Source: Pseudolysobacter sp964466115
GTDB lineage: Bacteria > Pseudomonadota > Gammaproteobacteria > Xanthomonadales > Rhodanobacteraceae
Direction of reading: 5' to 3'
Assembly: GCA_964466115.1 (NCBI GenBank)
Contig: CAYXMH010000009.1
Span: 30,588 to 94,587, forward strand
DNA: 64,000 nucleotides
This document shows positions 16,605-26,316 of this stretch, piece after piece (position 1 is the stretch's first letter; each line of letters begins with the position of its first letter). The translations under genes were made by a program, and so were the position numbers. The notes below the pieces were generated by a model. That model did not search any database, had not been told where the DNA came from, and saw only the letters and a program-made list of their open reading frames with translations.

Positions 16605-18580
16605 TTCCAGAGCTTGGCCAATTCGCATTAATCCTCGCCTTGCTGCTGGCAAGCATACAGTGCGTGCTGCCACTGTTTGGCGCTTGGCGGCAGAAATCGG
16701 ATTGGATGGCAGTAGCGCGGCCCGCGGCGGCAGGTCAGTTTGTATTTGTCGTATTGGCGTTTGCCATTTTGACCTACGCGTTTGCGCAGCAAGACTTCTC
16801 CGTCGCCTACGTGGCGCAAAACTCAAACCTTAAACTGCCCTGGTATTACCGATTTTCAGCCGTTTGGGGCGCGCACGAAGGCTCGCTGCTGCTGTGGATT
16901 CTGATATTGAACGTTTGGACCGTCGCGGTTGCCGCGTTCAGCCGTAAATTGCCGCAAGATTTTATGGCGCGCGTACTGGGTGTGCTCGGTTTTGTCAGCG
17001 TTGGGTTTTTGCTGTTTACGATTCTCACCTCAAACCCGTTCGCTCGTCATCTGCCCGCTCTGCCCGACGGCAACGATTTAAACCCCATCCTGCAAGACCC
17101 CGGGCTAATCATGCACCCGCCGATGCTGTACACCGGCTATGTGGGTTTTTCGGTCGCGTTTGCGTTCGCCATTGCCGCGTTGCTCGGCGGATCACTCGAT
17201 ACGCGTTGGGTGCGCTGGGCGCGGCCGTGGACCAATATCGCGTGGGGCTTTCTTACGCTAGGAATTGCGCTGGGCAGTTGGTGGGCTTATTACACATTGG
17301 GATGGGGTGGATGGTGGTTTTGGGACCCGGTTGAAAATGCTTCGTTTATGCCGTGGTTGGTTGGCACCGCTTTAATTCACTCCCAAGCCGTTACCGAGAA
17401 ACGCGGTTCTTTTCGCGCTTGGACTTTGCTGCTGGCGATATTTGCGTTTTCTCTTTCGTTGTTGGGGACGTTTTTAGTGCGCTCCGGAGTACTCACCTCG
17501 GTACATGCGTTTGCTTCCGATCCGAAACGCGGAATTTTTATTTTGGCCTTTCTTGGCATTGTCGTTGGCGGCAGTTTAGTTATCTATGCCTTGCGTGCAC
17601 CCAAAGTGGCCGGCGGAAAAGCGTTTGCCGCACTTTCCCGGGAAACCTTATTGCTGATCAATAATCTGATGTTCGTGTGTGCCGCGGCAATGGTGTTAAT
17701 TGGCACCTTGTATCCATTGATTGGTGATGCGTTGGATCTAGGGCGAATCTCGGTCGGTCCACCGTATTTTGGATTGATGTTTATTTTGTTTATGTTTCCG
17801 ATTGTGCTGCTGATTGCGTTCGGACCTTTTTTCCGCTGGGGGCGGGCGGAATGGCAAGCCACGCTCAACGGACTAAAACCGGCATTGATTCTGGCGCTAA
17901 GTGCAGCGCTAATAGCATGGTTGATGGTCAATGACTTGCCGCTTAAAGGCATTGCCGGAGTAGCCGCATCGGTATGGATTATGACCAGCGTCGTGATTTA
18001 CATCATTCGCCGCTGGCGCACTGCAAAACAAGGGCACAGATATACCCCGGAAATGCTCGGTATGCTCTTGGCGCATTTCGGCGTCGGTATATTTGTTGCC
18101 GGTGTACTGATTACCGAAGCCACCAGCATCGAAAAAGACATCCGTATGGCGCGCAATGAAACGGTAACGATCGGCACACTCGATTTTCGTTTCGATGGCG
18201 TCACGCGCAGTGAAGGCCCGAATTACGTGGCCGACGAAGGTAGCATCAGCGTATCGCGTAACGATCAATTGATTACCACGCTGAAACCGCAGAAGCGGCA
18301 ATACACGCAAGGCTCGCAAATCCAAACCGAGTCGGCCATCAATCCCGGTATTACACGCGATTTGTATGTCGCCTTGGGAGAACCGCTCGGTGCGGATGGT
18401 GCATGGGCGGTGCGTGTCTATATCAAACCGTTTATTCGCTGGATTTGGTTCGGTGCGTTGATGATGATGTTGGGTGGTTTTATCGTGGCAAGCGATCGGC
18501 GTTTTCGTGCGTTACCTCAACCGGCCGAAACAGCTGAGTCCATTCCACCGGTCATACTCTCAAACGAAGCACACGCTTGA
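16601..18580 (+). CDS. ccmF: Cytochrome c heme lyase subunit CcmF
   Basis: A 659-residue polytopic membrane protein with about 14 hydrophobic segments. The WWD motif (GWGGWWFWDPVENASFMPW, around residues 230-248) and conserved periplasmic histidines are present (for example LIMHPPMLYTGYVG and ALIHSQAVTEKRG). CcmF reduces and ligates heme to apocytochrome c with CcmH/I. Its TGA shares one base with the ccmG start (TGATG). Confidence 0.97.
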   Translation: MIPELGQFALILALLLASIQCVLPLFGAWRQKSDWMAVARPAAAGQFVFVVLAFAILTYAFAQQDFSVAYVAQNSNLKLPWYYRFSAVWGAHEGSLLLWILILNVWTVAVAAFSRKLPQDFMARVLGVLGFVSVGFLLFTILTSNPFARHLPALPDGNDLNPILQDPGLIMHPPMLYTGYVGFSVAFAFAIAALLGGSLDTRWVRWARPWTNIAWGFLTLGIALGSWWAYYTLGWGGWWFWDPVENASFMPWLVGTALIHSQAVTEKRGSFRAWTLLLAIFAFSLSLLGTFLVRSGVLTSVHAFASDPKRGIFILAFLGIVVGGSLVIYALRAPKVAGGKAFAALSRETLLLINNLMFVCAAAMVLIGTLYPLIGDALDLGRISVGPPYFGLMFILFMFPIVLLIAFGPFFRWGRAEWQATLNGLKPALILALSAALIAWLMVNDLPLKGIAGVAASVWIMTSVVIYIIRRWRTAKQGHRYTPEMLGMLLAHFGVGIFVAGVLITEATSIEKDIRMARNETVTIGTLDFRFDGVTRSEGPNYVADEGSISVSRNDQLITTLKPQKRQYTQGSQIQTESAINPGITRDLYVALGEPLGADGAWAVRVYIKPFIRWIWFGALMMMLGGFIVASDRRFRALPQPAETAESIPPVILSNEAHA

Positions 18581-19122
18581 TGGGCCGGTTTCTGCCATTG
18601 CTGGGGTTTCTCGCGCTGTTGGCGCTTTTGGGCTTTGGCATTGCCTGGAACCTACAACATGAACAAAACGAGGTACCCTCGCCCCTGATTGACAAGCCCG
18701 CGCCGGAATTTACTCTTCCGCAGCTTAATGATGCTACAAAATCGATCGGCCGGTCCGACCTGCTCGGCCAACCTTATCTATTAAACGTATTCGCCAGCTG
18801 GTGTTTTGCCTGCCAAGACGAACACCCGGTATTAAATGCTTACGCCAAACAATTGGGTATAAAAATCATTGGTTACAATTACAAGGATAAACCGGAAGAC
18901 GCACAACGCTGGCTGGCGCAATTCGGCAACCCCTACGATCTGATTCTAGTCGATGCCAGCGGCCGCACCGCAATCGATTTTGGCGTATACGGCGCCCCGG
19001 AAAGCTTTCTAATCGACGCAAAAGGCATCATTCGCTACAAACGCATCGGTGCGTTAACTCCAAACATCATCGCACGTGAATTGCAGCCCAAGCTCGATGC
19101 GTTAAAACGAGGCCAGCCATGA
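18580..19122 (+). CDS. ccmG: Thiol:disulfide oxidoreductase CcmG (DsbE)
   Basis: 180 residues with an N-terminal anchor (1-23) and a periplasmic thioredoxin fold. The redox motif is WCFAC (Cys75, Cys78) with the downstream acidic and cis-Pro region (VYGAPESFLI). It reduces the apocytochrome CXXCH cysteines. Common DsbE motifs are WCPTC or WCPPC; the FA dipeptide is a mild variation. I chose ATG 18580, which overlaps the ccmF stop, over the TTG just before it. Confidence 0.94.
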   Translation: MGRFLPLLGFLALLALLGFGIAWNLQHEQNEVPSPLIDKPAPEFTLPQLNDATKSIGRSDLLGQPYLLNVFASWCFACQDEHPVLNAYAKQLGIKIIGYNYKDKPEDAQRWLAQFGNPYDLILVDASGRTAIDFGVYGAPESFLIDAKGIIRYKRIGALTPNIIARELQPKLDALKRGQP

Positions 19123-19547
19123 AACGCATTCTCATGCCGTTGTTTATGGCATTGACGTTGTCAAGCATTGCCTTGGCGATTGACCCTCAGGAATTCAAAA
19201 CGCAAGCCGATGAATTACGCTTCCAAAAGCTGACCAAGGAGCTGCGTTGTTTGGTGTGTCAAAACGAAAACTTGGCCGATTCCAGCGCCGATTTGGCCAA
19301 AGATTTGCGCAATGAAATTCGCGCCATGGTCGTTGCTGGCAAATCCGATGTTGAGATCAAAAATTATCTTACGGCGCGTTATAGCGATTTCGTACTTTAC
19401 GACCCGCCGTTGAAATCGGGCACCTTGATACTCTGGTTCGGCCCGGGTTTTGTGCTGCTTTGCGGTGCGGTTGGTCTTTGGTTAATCGTGCGCCGGCGTG
19501 CATCGGCGAAAACATCCGTGCCACTGGCATCGGACGAGGATTGGTAA
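19119..19547 (+). CDS. ccmH: Cytochrome c-type biogenesis protein CcmH
   Basis: 142 residues: signal/anchor (1-20), the LRCLVCQ redox motif (Cys44, Cys47) followed by the conserved NENLADSSADLAKDLR helix region, and a C-terminal membrane segment (about 103-125). It corresponds to the short CcmH/CycL form without the TPR half, which is encoded separately by the next gene. It overlaps ccmG by 4 bases and ccmI by 1 base. Confidence 0.95.
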   Translation: MKRILMPLFMALTLSSIALAIDPQEFKTQADELRFQKLTKELRCLVCQNENLADSSADLAKDLRNEIRAMVVAGKSDVEIKNYLTARYSDFVLYDPPLKSGTLILWFGPGFVLLCGAVGLWLIVRRRASAKTSVPLASDEDW

Positions 19548-20785
19548 TGCTGATATTTGGTTTCCTGGCAACGGCGATGCTCGCATTTGCGCTAGCGCTC
19601 GTGCTGATGCCGCTGCTGCGCACCGGTGCAGTGCGCTCCAATCATGCGCGCCAAATACGAAAGCAGGTGCGTGCTCTTGATCAAGCGCTGGCCAGTAATG
19701 TCATTAATGCAACTGAATATGCCGCAAAACGCGCTGAGCTTGGCACCCGATTGCTCGCCGATTTAACCGAGTCCACCGCAACCCCGCGTCCGCGCGGTTC
19801 ATTTATTACGGCGTTGGTAATCGCACTGCTGCTGCCAGCCGTCGCGATTTCGCTCTACCAATGGGTCGGTACCCCGCGTGCTCTGGATAATAACCAAGCC
19901 CTAGCGAGAAATTCCGATGAGCACGGTCCGGATATGCAGCAGGCCATTCGCAAATTGGCCGAAAAGCTCAAACAAAACCCGAACGATGGGGAGGGCTGGA
20001 CACTACTAGGACGCGCCTACAAAGCCGGCGAACAATACGCACCGGCACGCGAAGCATTGAAGCGCGCACTCGAGTTGCTGCCCGACAATCCCGATGTGAT
20101 GTTGGAATATGCGGAGACCTTAGCCCTTTCCAGCACGGATCGGCGCCTGACGGGTGAAGCGCGAGAATTAATCGAACGCGCACTTGCGCTTGATTCCAAC
20201 AACCAACGCGGATTGTGGCTGCTCGGCATCAGCGAGTATCAGGCCGGGCAGTACGATGCGGCCATCCGAAATTGGAATCGATTGCTGCCATTGTTGCCGA
20301 AAGACTCGGACGTGGCGCGTTCGGTCACTGAGCAGATTGCGGCTGCCCAAAAACGGCTTGGGGTGGATACAACAGCGGTTGCAGAAACGTCTTTAACCGC
20401 CACTCATACCGATGCTGGTGATAAAGACGCTAAGGCGAGTTTACAAATTCGCGTCCACATTGCAGTGGATCCTGCGTTGCAAGACAAGCTCGCACCGTCC
20501 GACGTGTTGTTTGTCTTTGCAAAGGCGGCCAATGGCCCACCAATGCCACTGGCAATTCAACGCTTACGCGCAGACCAGCTGCCTACCACGGTTACCTTAG
20601 ATGACAGCATGGGCATGCTGCCGAACATAAAATTATCTCAATTTCCACAAATAATCTTAGGAGCGCGTGTTTCCAAGTCCGGAAATGCCGTTGCACAATC
20701 CGGCGACTTACAAACCCAGTCCGCCGCGTTGGACGTACACCAAAAGGAAACCATTGAATTGTTGATCAACCAGATCGTGCCTTAG
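19547..20785 (+). CDS. ccmI: Cytochrome c-type biogenesis protein CcmI
   Basis: About 412 residues: two N-terminal membrane segments (1-20 and about 90-110), a leucine-zipper-like loop, then TPR repeats (WTLLGRAYKAGEQYAPAREA; GLWLLGISEYQAGQYDAAI) and a C-terminal beta domain typical of CcmI. It chaperones apocytochrome c for the CcmF/H ligase. ATG 19547 overlaps the ccmH stop by one base. It ends the operon; its 3' end overlaps the convergent downstream gene by 4 bp. Confidence 0.93.
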   Translation: MLIFGFLATAMLAFALALVLMPLLRTGAVRSNHARQIRKQVRALDQALASNVINATEYAAKRAELGTRLLADLTESTATPRPRGSFITALVIALLLPAVAISLYQWVGTPRALDNNQALARNSDEHGPDMQQAIRKLAEKLKQNPNDGEGWTLLGRAYKAGEQYAPAREALKRALELLPDNPDVMLEYAETLALSSTDRRLTGEARELIERALALDSNNQRGLWLLGISEYQAGQYDAAIRNWNRLLPLLPKDSDVARSVTEQIAAAQKRLGVDTTAVAETSLTATHTDAGDKDAKASLQIRVHIAVDPALQDKLAPSDVLFVFAKAANGPPMPLAIQRLRADQLPTTVTLDDSMGMLPNIKLSQFPQIILGARVSKSGNAVAQSGDLQTQSAALDVHQKETIELLINQIVP

Positions 20786-23256
20786 ATGGATACTTCGGTG
20801 AAATCGAAGCTCATCTGTGCAAGCCACGGACACAGCAGATCCCCTTGCGCGTAATGCACTCCAAGCTGTACCAATACGGCAAGATCGTGCATGTCGGAAA
20901 TACCGAGCGCGATGATGACCTTACCGAGACCGCGCATCTCAGAAACCAAGTGGGCCACAGACGTCCATGCGTTGACGCCGGGCGTTTCGGCAATTGAGGT
21001 GGGACGCTGCACGACGATACTGCTAAACGCCGGGTGGCCAATCAATTTACGGCTGGACACATCGTTTGGCTGCAATGCCAACGACAAATGCACACCCACC
21101 CGCTGCAACGCATCTAGGGCGGAATCGAGCTTGGCCATGCTATCGATAAGCTCAAGCGCCTCAAATTCGATCGCAATGGCCTGCATCGGCAGTTGTTGAC
21201 TACGCAACTCGGTTACCAACCAAGGGACAAACGCTGGATCGAATAAGCTTTGCGCCGATACCGGCACGATCAAGTGCAAGTCGCGCTTGGTGCTGAGCGC
21301 GCCATTCAACCGGCGCAACGCATGGTGAAATAAAGCACGATCAACGCGTGGCATTAAACCGAGTTTATTGGCGACTGGACCATAAACCGCCGAATCCAAC
21401 ACCAGCGAATGAGAAAACTTCGGCGGGGTTAACACCATTCGCACCACGTATTGGCCAGTCAATTGCCCGGTCAGTGGGACCCGCGCCTGAAACGACAAAC
21501 GTACCATATCCGACGTCATCGGACCGCGCAGCATCGACTTAATTACCCGCGTTTGCGGATCGTCGTTTAATTGCGAACCGGGAATGCGCAAATCCAACTC
21601 GGTACGCGCCCCGCCGGCCTCTTGGGTGTTGCGGCAAAGGCGCATCACTTTGGCAATGAGGGCCTCGACATTCGTCACCTCCGGAGTCAGACGCAAACCG
21701 GCCACGGTGAAATGAAGCTGCGTGGTATGTTCTGCGGATAACCATAAGCGCTTTTGCAAACGTTCGCGCAGCGCATCGATTTCCTGCTGCAATGCCTGCT
21801 CAGAGCTGCCACGAAACATCATCAAAAAGGCCAGATCCGCGCAGGCGCAAGGCGGATGCACATGGCGCAACTCCGCCCCCAGCGAAACCGCAACCTGCTG
21901 CGCCAAAACACCCATTGCGACAAATCCGACGTGTTCACGCAACACGTCCTGTCCATCCACGGCAATCATCGCTAAAATCAAGCAGTGTTCTTGCACGTCG
22001 CCGGCGCAACGCTCCACGTCGCGCACAAACGTCTCCCGGCTGACCAATGCGCCGCGCCGATCCCCACCTTGCGCCTCGTTGCCACCCAACAAGCGTGCTC
22101 GGCGCACGCGGCTTTCCACCGTTAACAACAAATGGCGCGGCTTAATGGGTTTGGTGATGAAATCATCGCCACCCATGCGAATGGCGTCAAAACGCAGATC
22201 AAGATCGTGTTCCCCGGAAAGAAACACCAAAGGCAGCAATGCCAACTCGGGACGCTCGCGCACGCGCTGCGCCACTTCAATGCCGTTGCAATCGGGTAAG
22301 TAAAGATCCAGCAAAACCAAGTCCGGCTTAAATTCGGTAATCGCCGCCAACACCTCGCCACCGGTGGCGCAAACTTGGGAAACCATGCCGCGATGGCGCA
22401 GCACCGACTCACAGAACTGCGCTTGGGCCCGGTCGTCCTCCACGATCAACACCCGATAGCTTTGGCTGCGGCGCTGAACCAGCATTTCATCGATTTGCGC
22501 CGCCAATACCACTGGATCGGTTTGTGTGGTGACCACATCGGCACCGGCGCGTTGTGCAAACAACGTGCGATCGAGATCTGCGGCTTCAATCAATACCAAG
22601 CACGCCACCGTTTCCTTGCCTGACTCATTGCGGCGCTCAATGGCATCTATTAATAAATGCAACTGTGGAACAAAAAAACCCTCTACGATTAATACATCGG
22701 GGCGAATTCTGCTGGCGGCACCAACGGCCATTTCCAAGTTATCGAACGGATGCACAATATACCGATGTTGCCCTAGCTGGGTTGCCAAGCCCGATAAATC
22801 GTTATCCTCGCGACGCAAGTAAAAAGCGATGTTGTGTTTGCTGCTTTGCGCCAGGACCGTGCGGCGCACCGGCTTTTCCGATCTGCGGTCCAGCGCACGG
22901 CCCAACCGCTGCACCAGTTCGCGCATATGCTGATGTTGGGAACGGTTCGGGTAAGACGCCGCCTCCAAGAAAGAGCACATATACACGATCAATTCGAGCG
23001 CCGGTTCCGTTAACGAGGCGACTTTAAGTTGATCGGCGCAAGCGACCAATTGATCCAGCTTTTCGTGCAAATCGACGGCGCGATCGCATTGCCACTCAGC
23101 CCCAAGCACCTCGGTCCATTCGGTAACAAAATCGCGCATCCGGGTGCGCAAAACCTGGACCGCACCCTCATGCGCAGACATTGCATCCGCATCCATACCA
23201 GGCGCATTTGCGGGCTCTGATTTAGGCTCTGATTCTTGGGCCGGTTGCTTGCTCAT
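20782..23256 (-). CDS. Large response regulator with degenerate GGDEF- and EAL-like regions
   Basis: 824 residues. After an N-terminal helical part (about 30-130) there is a receiver-like domain lacking the phosphoacceptor (about 140-262), then a complete receiver (about 267-385: acidic pair in VEDDR, Asp317 in LLDLYLP, Lys369 in ITKPIKP). Residues about 400-545 have the length and hydrophobic pattern of a GGDEF domain but no GGDEF motif. Residues about 575-815 resemble an EAL fold, but the EAL, DDFGTG and metal-ligand motifs are not found. Cyclic-di-GMP catalysis is therefore unlikely; it may bind the nucleotide or act as a phosphorylation-controlled scaffold. No partner kinase is adjacent. 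Confidence 0.75.
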   Translation of the reverse strand: MSKQPAQESEPKSEPANAPGMDADAMSAHEGAVQVLRTRMRDFVTEWTEVLGAEWQCDRAVDLHEKLDQLVACADQLKVASLTEPALELIVYMCSFLEAASYPNRSQHQHMRELVQRLGRALDRRSEKPVRRTVLAQSSKHNIAFYLRREDNDLSGLATQLGQHRYIVHPFDNLEMAVGAASRIRPDVLIVEGFFVPQLHLLIDAIERRNESGKETVACLVLIEAADLDRTLFAQRAGADVVTTQTDPVVLAAQIDEMLVQRRSQSYRVLIVEDDRAQAQFCESVLRHRGMVSQVCATGGEVLAAITEFKPDLVLLDLYLPDCNGIEVAQRVRERPELALLPLVFLSGEHDLDLRFDAIRMGGDDFITKPIKPRHLLLTVESRVRRARLLGGNEAQGGDRRGALVSRETFVRDVERCAGDVQEHCLILAMIAVDGQDVLREHVGFVAMGVLAQQVAVSLGAELRHVHPPCACADLAFLMMFRGSSEQALQQEIDALRERLQKRLWLSAEHTTQLHFTVAGLRLTPEVTNVEALIAKVMRLCRNTQEAGGARTELDLRIPGSQLNDDPQTRVIKSMLRGPMTSDMVRLSFQARVPLTGQLTGQYVVRMVLTPPKFSHSLVLDSAVYGPVANKLGLMPRVDRALFHHALRRLNGALSTKRDLHLIVPVSAQSLFDPAFVPWLVTELRSQQLPMQAIAIEFEALELIDSMAKLDSALDALQRVGVHLSLALQPNDVSSRKLIGHPAFSSIVVQRPTSIAETPGVNAWTSVAHLVSEMRGLGKVIIALGISDMHDLAVLVQLGVHYAQGDLLCPWLAQMSFDFTEVSI

Positions 23257-23446
23257 GGGTCAGTTGCCTTTAAGACACCTGAAATATACATCAATGACCG
23301 GATTTTAGGTGCAACCCCCTCCCCCAAGCACAGTTGGACCCCGAGGTCACTTCGTCTTACACTGCAGTTAAAAGATTAACGCTGCCCGCGCGATCAATGC
23401 GTTTACGTCGCATTGTCTGTACTTCCTTTCTCAAATTTTACAGCTC

Positions 23447-24673
23447 ATGCTCGAAAGCGCACCCGAATCAACGAATGTCCGCGAGATATTGAACCCTACG
23501 GAACTCAATCGGCTTGCGCGCGATTTAATTGAGGACACGTTATCGTTGATTTGGGTTGAAGGGGAAATATCCAACTTTGCCAAGCCCGCCTCCGGACATA
23601 TCTACTTCACACTAAAAGACGCGCAAGCCCAAGTGCGCTGCGCCATGTTTCGTCCCAAAAGCCAATTTTTGCGTTTTAAACCAAGCGATGGGATGCGCGT
23701 ATTACTGCGTGCCAAAGCAAGCCTATATGAAGGACGCGGTGAGTTTCAGCTGTTGGTCGATCACCTGGAAGAAGCCGGTGCCGGTGCATTGCAACGCGCC
23801 TTCGAGGAGCTTAAAGCAAAACTGAAAGCCGAAGGTTTATTCGACCTTTCGCATAAACGTGCGTTACCAAAATTTCCGCGGAGCATCGGCATTATCACCT
23901 CCGCCAGCGGTGCTGCTGTACGCGATGTCATTTCGGTGGCAAAAAGACGGTTTCCATTAATCGATATCGATGTTTTACCCGTGCCAGTGCAAGGTACGGA
24001 TGCGGCCCCCGCCATCATAGCGATGCTGCATTCGGCCAACGCTGCCAGGCGCCATGATGTGTTGCTATTAACCCGCGGCGGCGGTTCATTGGAAGATCTT
24101 TGGGCATTTAACGACGAGGCACTGGCACGCGCGATTCGCTCAAGCACCATTCCGATTGTTGCCGCCATTGGGCACGAGGTTGATTTCACGATTGCGGAAT
24201 TTGTTGCCGACCTGCGCGCGGCAACACCTTCGGCCGCCGCCGAGATTATGCTGCCAGATGCCGGCGAATGGACGCATCGATTGCATGTCTTTCGCGAACA
24301 TATGCGTCGTTCGCTGCAACGCAAGCTGCAATCCAGCCAACAACGACTGGATTTGGCATTAACGCGGCTCAACGCCCAACTCCCGCAGCGGCGGCTGGAG
24401 CGCAGTAAGGATCGTTTGCTTGCCGGCTGGTCTCGCCTGCGCGCGATTACCGGTCATCGCCTGGAGCAGCGCGCATTGCGTCTTGGGCAACTGGCGCGAA
24501 CCTTAAACGCGGTAAGCCCGCTGGCCACGATGGAGCGCGGCTATGCGATTTTACTCGACGCGGATCGCGGTCATGTCATTCGTTCAATCACGCAAACCAA
24601 ATCCGGCGCCCAGATCCATGCGCGCGTGAGTGACGGCGAAATCCGCTTGCGCGTCCAAGACTCCAACGAGTAG
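23447..24673 (+). CDS. xseA: Exodeoxyribonuclease VII large subunit
   Basis: 408 residues. The N-terminal OB-fold (EGEISNFAKPASGHIYFTLK...VRCAMFRP) is followed by the catalytic XseA domain with SIGIITSASGAAVRDV, LLTRGGGSLEDLWAFNDE and AAIGHEVDFTIAEFVADLRAATPSAAAE. A long coiled coil then precedes a conserved C-terminal tail (LATMERGYAIL). It degrades single-stranded DNA with XseB, which is not in the window. Size is slightly shorter than the usual 440-450 because the coiled coil is short. It is likely monocistronic or paired with the following dehydrogenase gene, 32 nt downstream. Confidence 0.97.
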   Translation: MLESAPESTNVREILNPTELNRLARDLIEDTLSLIWVEGEISNFAKPASGHIYFTLKDAQAQVRCAMFRPKSQFLRFKPSDGMRVLLRAKASLYEGRGEFQLLVDHLEEAGAGALQRAFEELKAKLKAEGLFDLSHKRALPKFPRSIGIITSASGAAVRDVISVAKRRFPLIDIDVLPVPVQGTDAAPAIIAMLHSANAARRHDVLLLTRGGGSLEDLWAFNDEALARAIRSSTIPIVAAIGHEVDFTIAEFVADLRAATPSAAAEIMLPDAGEWTHRLHVFREHMRRSLQRKLQSSQQRLDLALTRLNAQLPQRRLERSKDRLLAGWSRLRAITGHRLEQRALRLGQLARTLNAVSPLATMERGYAILLDADRGHVIRSITQTKSGAQIHARVSDGEIRLRVQDSNE

Positions 24674-24705
24674 TCGCTTGCATTCCACGATTCGGAAAAC
24701 TGGCA

Positions 24706-26142
24706 ATGCTTAAAAATGCGTACCCCTATTACCTTGCCAACCAAGCGGTATACGCCAATACCGATTTGGCTGTCACCGATAAATATTCCGGAGAAATCGC
24801 AACCCGCGTTGCGCTGGCAGACACCCATGCCATTCATGCCGGCATCGCGGCCGCGGTTGCCGCAACAATACCGATGCGCGAACTTCCTGCTTATGCACGC
24901 CAAGCGATACTGGAGCACTGCGTAACCCGCTTTCGCGAGCGCTACGATGAGCTGGCCTTAAGCTTGTGCATTGAAGCCGGCAAACCGATCAAAGATGCGC
25001 GCGGTGAGGTCACTCGATTGATCGACACATTTAAGGCGGCCGCGGAAGAGGCCGTTCGCGTGAACGGTGAAGTGATCAATTTGGAAATCTCCCAACGCGC
25101 CAAAGGGTATCGCGGCATGTGGAAACGCGTTCCGATCGGGCCGTGTTCGTTTATTTCACCGTTTAATTTTCCGTTGAACCTGGTCGCGCACAAAATTGCG
25201 CCGGCAATCGCAATCGGGTGCCCCTTCGTATTGAAACCGGCCAGCCGCACGCCGATCGGCGCGCTGATCATCGGCGAAATTTTAGCCGAAACCGATTTGC
25301 CGAAGGGCGCGTTCTCGATCCTGCCAGCGCATCGCGATGGCGCCGATTTATTCACCACCGATGCGCGGTTAAAACTATTATCGTTCACCGGCTCGCCTGC
25401 CGTGGGTTGGCAATTAAAAACCAAGGCGGGCAAGAAAAAAGTTGTTCTCGAGTTGGGCGGCAACGCCGCCTGCATCGTCGAGGCAGACCAGCGTGAACGC
25501 TTGGACTTTGTCATCGAACGATTGGTTTTCGGTGCCTTTTACCAATCCGGCCAAAGCTGCATCAGCGTACAGCGCATTTTAGTGCACGAGTCGCTATACG
25601 ATGATTTACGTGATCGCTTAGTCGCTGCGGTCAAAAAACTAAAGATGGGCGATCCAAAAGACGAGCACACTTTTATTGGCCCTATGATTTCGCAAGACGA
25701 AGCCAAGCGCGTGAAGGATTGGATTGATCGAGCCGTTGCCGCTGGTGCACGTTTGCTGTGCGGCGGCAAACGCGATGCTGCAATGCTTGAAGCCACAGTT
25801 CTGGAAAACGTAAATCCCGCGCAACCGATCAGTTGCAGGGAGGCTTTCGGTCCCGTGGTGATATTGGCCAAATACGCGGATTATGAGCAAGCCTTAAACA
25901 GGGTTAACGACAGCGCTTTCGGTTTACAAGCCGGCTTTTTCAGCAATGACCTCCACAAAGCCATGCACGCTTGGGACACGCTTGAGGTCGGTGGTGTGAT
26001 CGTTGGCGACGTACCAAGTTTCCGCGTCGACAATATGCCTTACGGCGGCGTTAAAGATTCCGGTCTAGGCCGCGAAGGTATCCGTTTTGCCATCGAAGAC
26101 ATGAGCGAAATCCGTTTGCTGGTGATTCGCGATCAAGCGTAG
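24706..26142 (+). CDS. NAD(P)-dependent aldehyde dehydrogenase family protein
   Basis: 478 residues of the ALDH superfamily. The active site is recognisable: the phosphate-binding SFTGSPAVGW turn, general base Glu in LELGGNAACIV, catalytic Cys in YQSGQSCISVQR, the EAFGPVVI segment and the C-terminal MPYGGVKDSGLGREG. The pattern resembles the lactaldehyde/phosphonoacetaldehyde-type ALDHs more than betaine or semialdehyde enzymes, but substrate cannot be read from sequence. There is no pathway context; the neighbours are xseA and a repeat-bearing intergenic region. Confidence 0.9.
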   Translation: MLKNAYPYYLANQAVYANTDLAVTDKYSGEIATRVALADTHAIHAGIAAAVAATIPMRELPAYARQAILEHCVTRFRERYDELALSLCIEAGKPIKDARGEVTRLIDTFKAAAEEAVRVNGEVINLEISQRAKGYRGMWKRVPIGPCSFISPFNFPLNLVAHKIAPAIAIGCPFVLKPASRTPIGALIIGEILAETDLPKGAFSILPAHRDGADLFTTDARLKLLSFTGSPAVGWQLKTKAGKKKVVLELGGNAACIVEADQRERLDFVIERLVFGAFYQSGQSCISVQRILVHESLYDDLRDRLVAAVKKLKMGDPKDEHTFIGPMISQDEAKRVKDWIDRAVAAGARLLCGGKRDAAMLEATVLENVNPAQPISCREAFGPVVILAKYADYEQALNRVNDSAFGLQAGFFSNDLHKAMHAWDTLEVGGVIVGDVPSFRVDNMPYGGVKDSGLGREGIRFAIEDMSEIRLLVIRDQA

Positions 26143-26148
26143 CCAGTT

Positions 26149-26171
26149 GTAGGGTGGGTTTTTAACCCACC
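26149..26171. repeat. Short palindromic repeat GTAGGGTGGG...ACCCACC
   Basis: A 23-nt palindrome-like unit with GGTGGGTT and AACCCACC arms, just after the aldehyde dehydrogenase stop. The same unit forms each arm of the element at 14404-14488. It may double as a terminator. Confidence 0.5.
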
Positions 26172-26289
26172 ATGCGATGCATTTATATCTTAAGTGAAAA
26201 GTGGAAAATATAGCGAAAGTTGGGGTGAGCATGCGAACTCATGCGCCAGGGTTCGTCTACGTTAATTTGCAACTGCACCGCAAACATGC

Positions 26290-26316
26290 GGTGCAATGCC
26301 CTTCGGGTATTGCACC
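26290..26316. terminator. Hairpin GGTGCAAT...ATTGCACC
   Basis: A perfect 8-bp stem (26290-26297 with 26309-26316) whose inner part GCCC-TTC-GGGT can extend the stem. It directly abuts the stop of the minus-strand gene ending at 26317, where it would act as terminator. The sequence also resembles common dispersed repeats. Confidence 0.45.
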
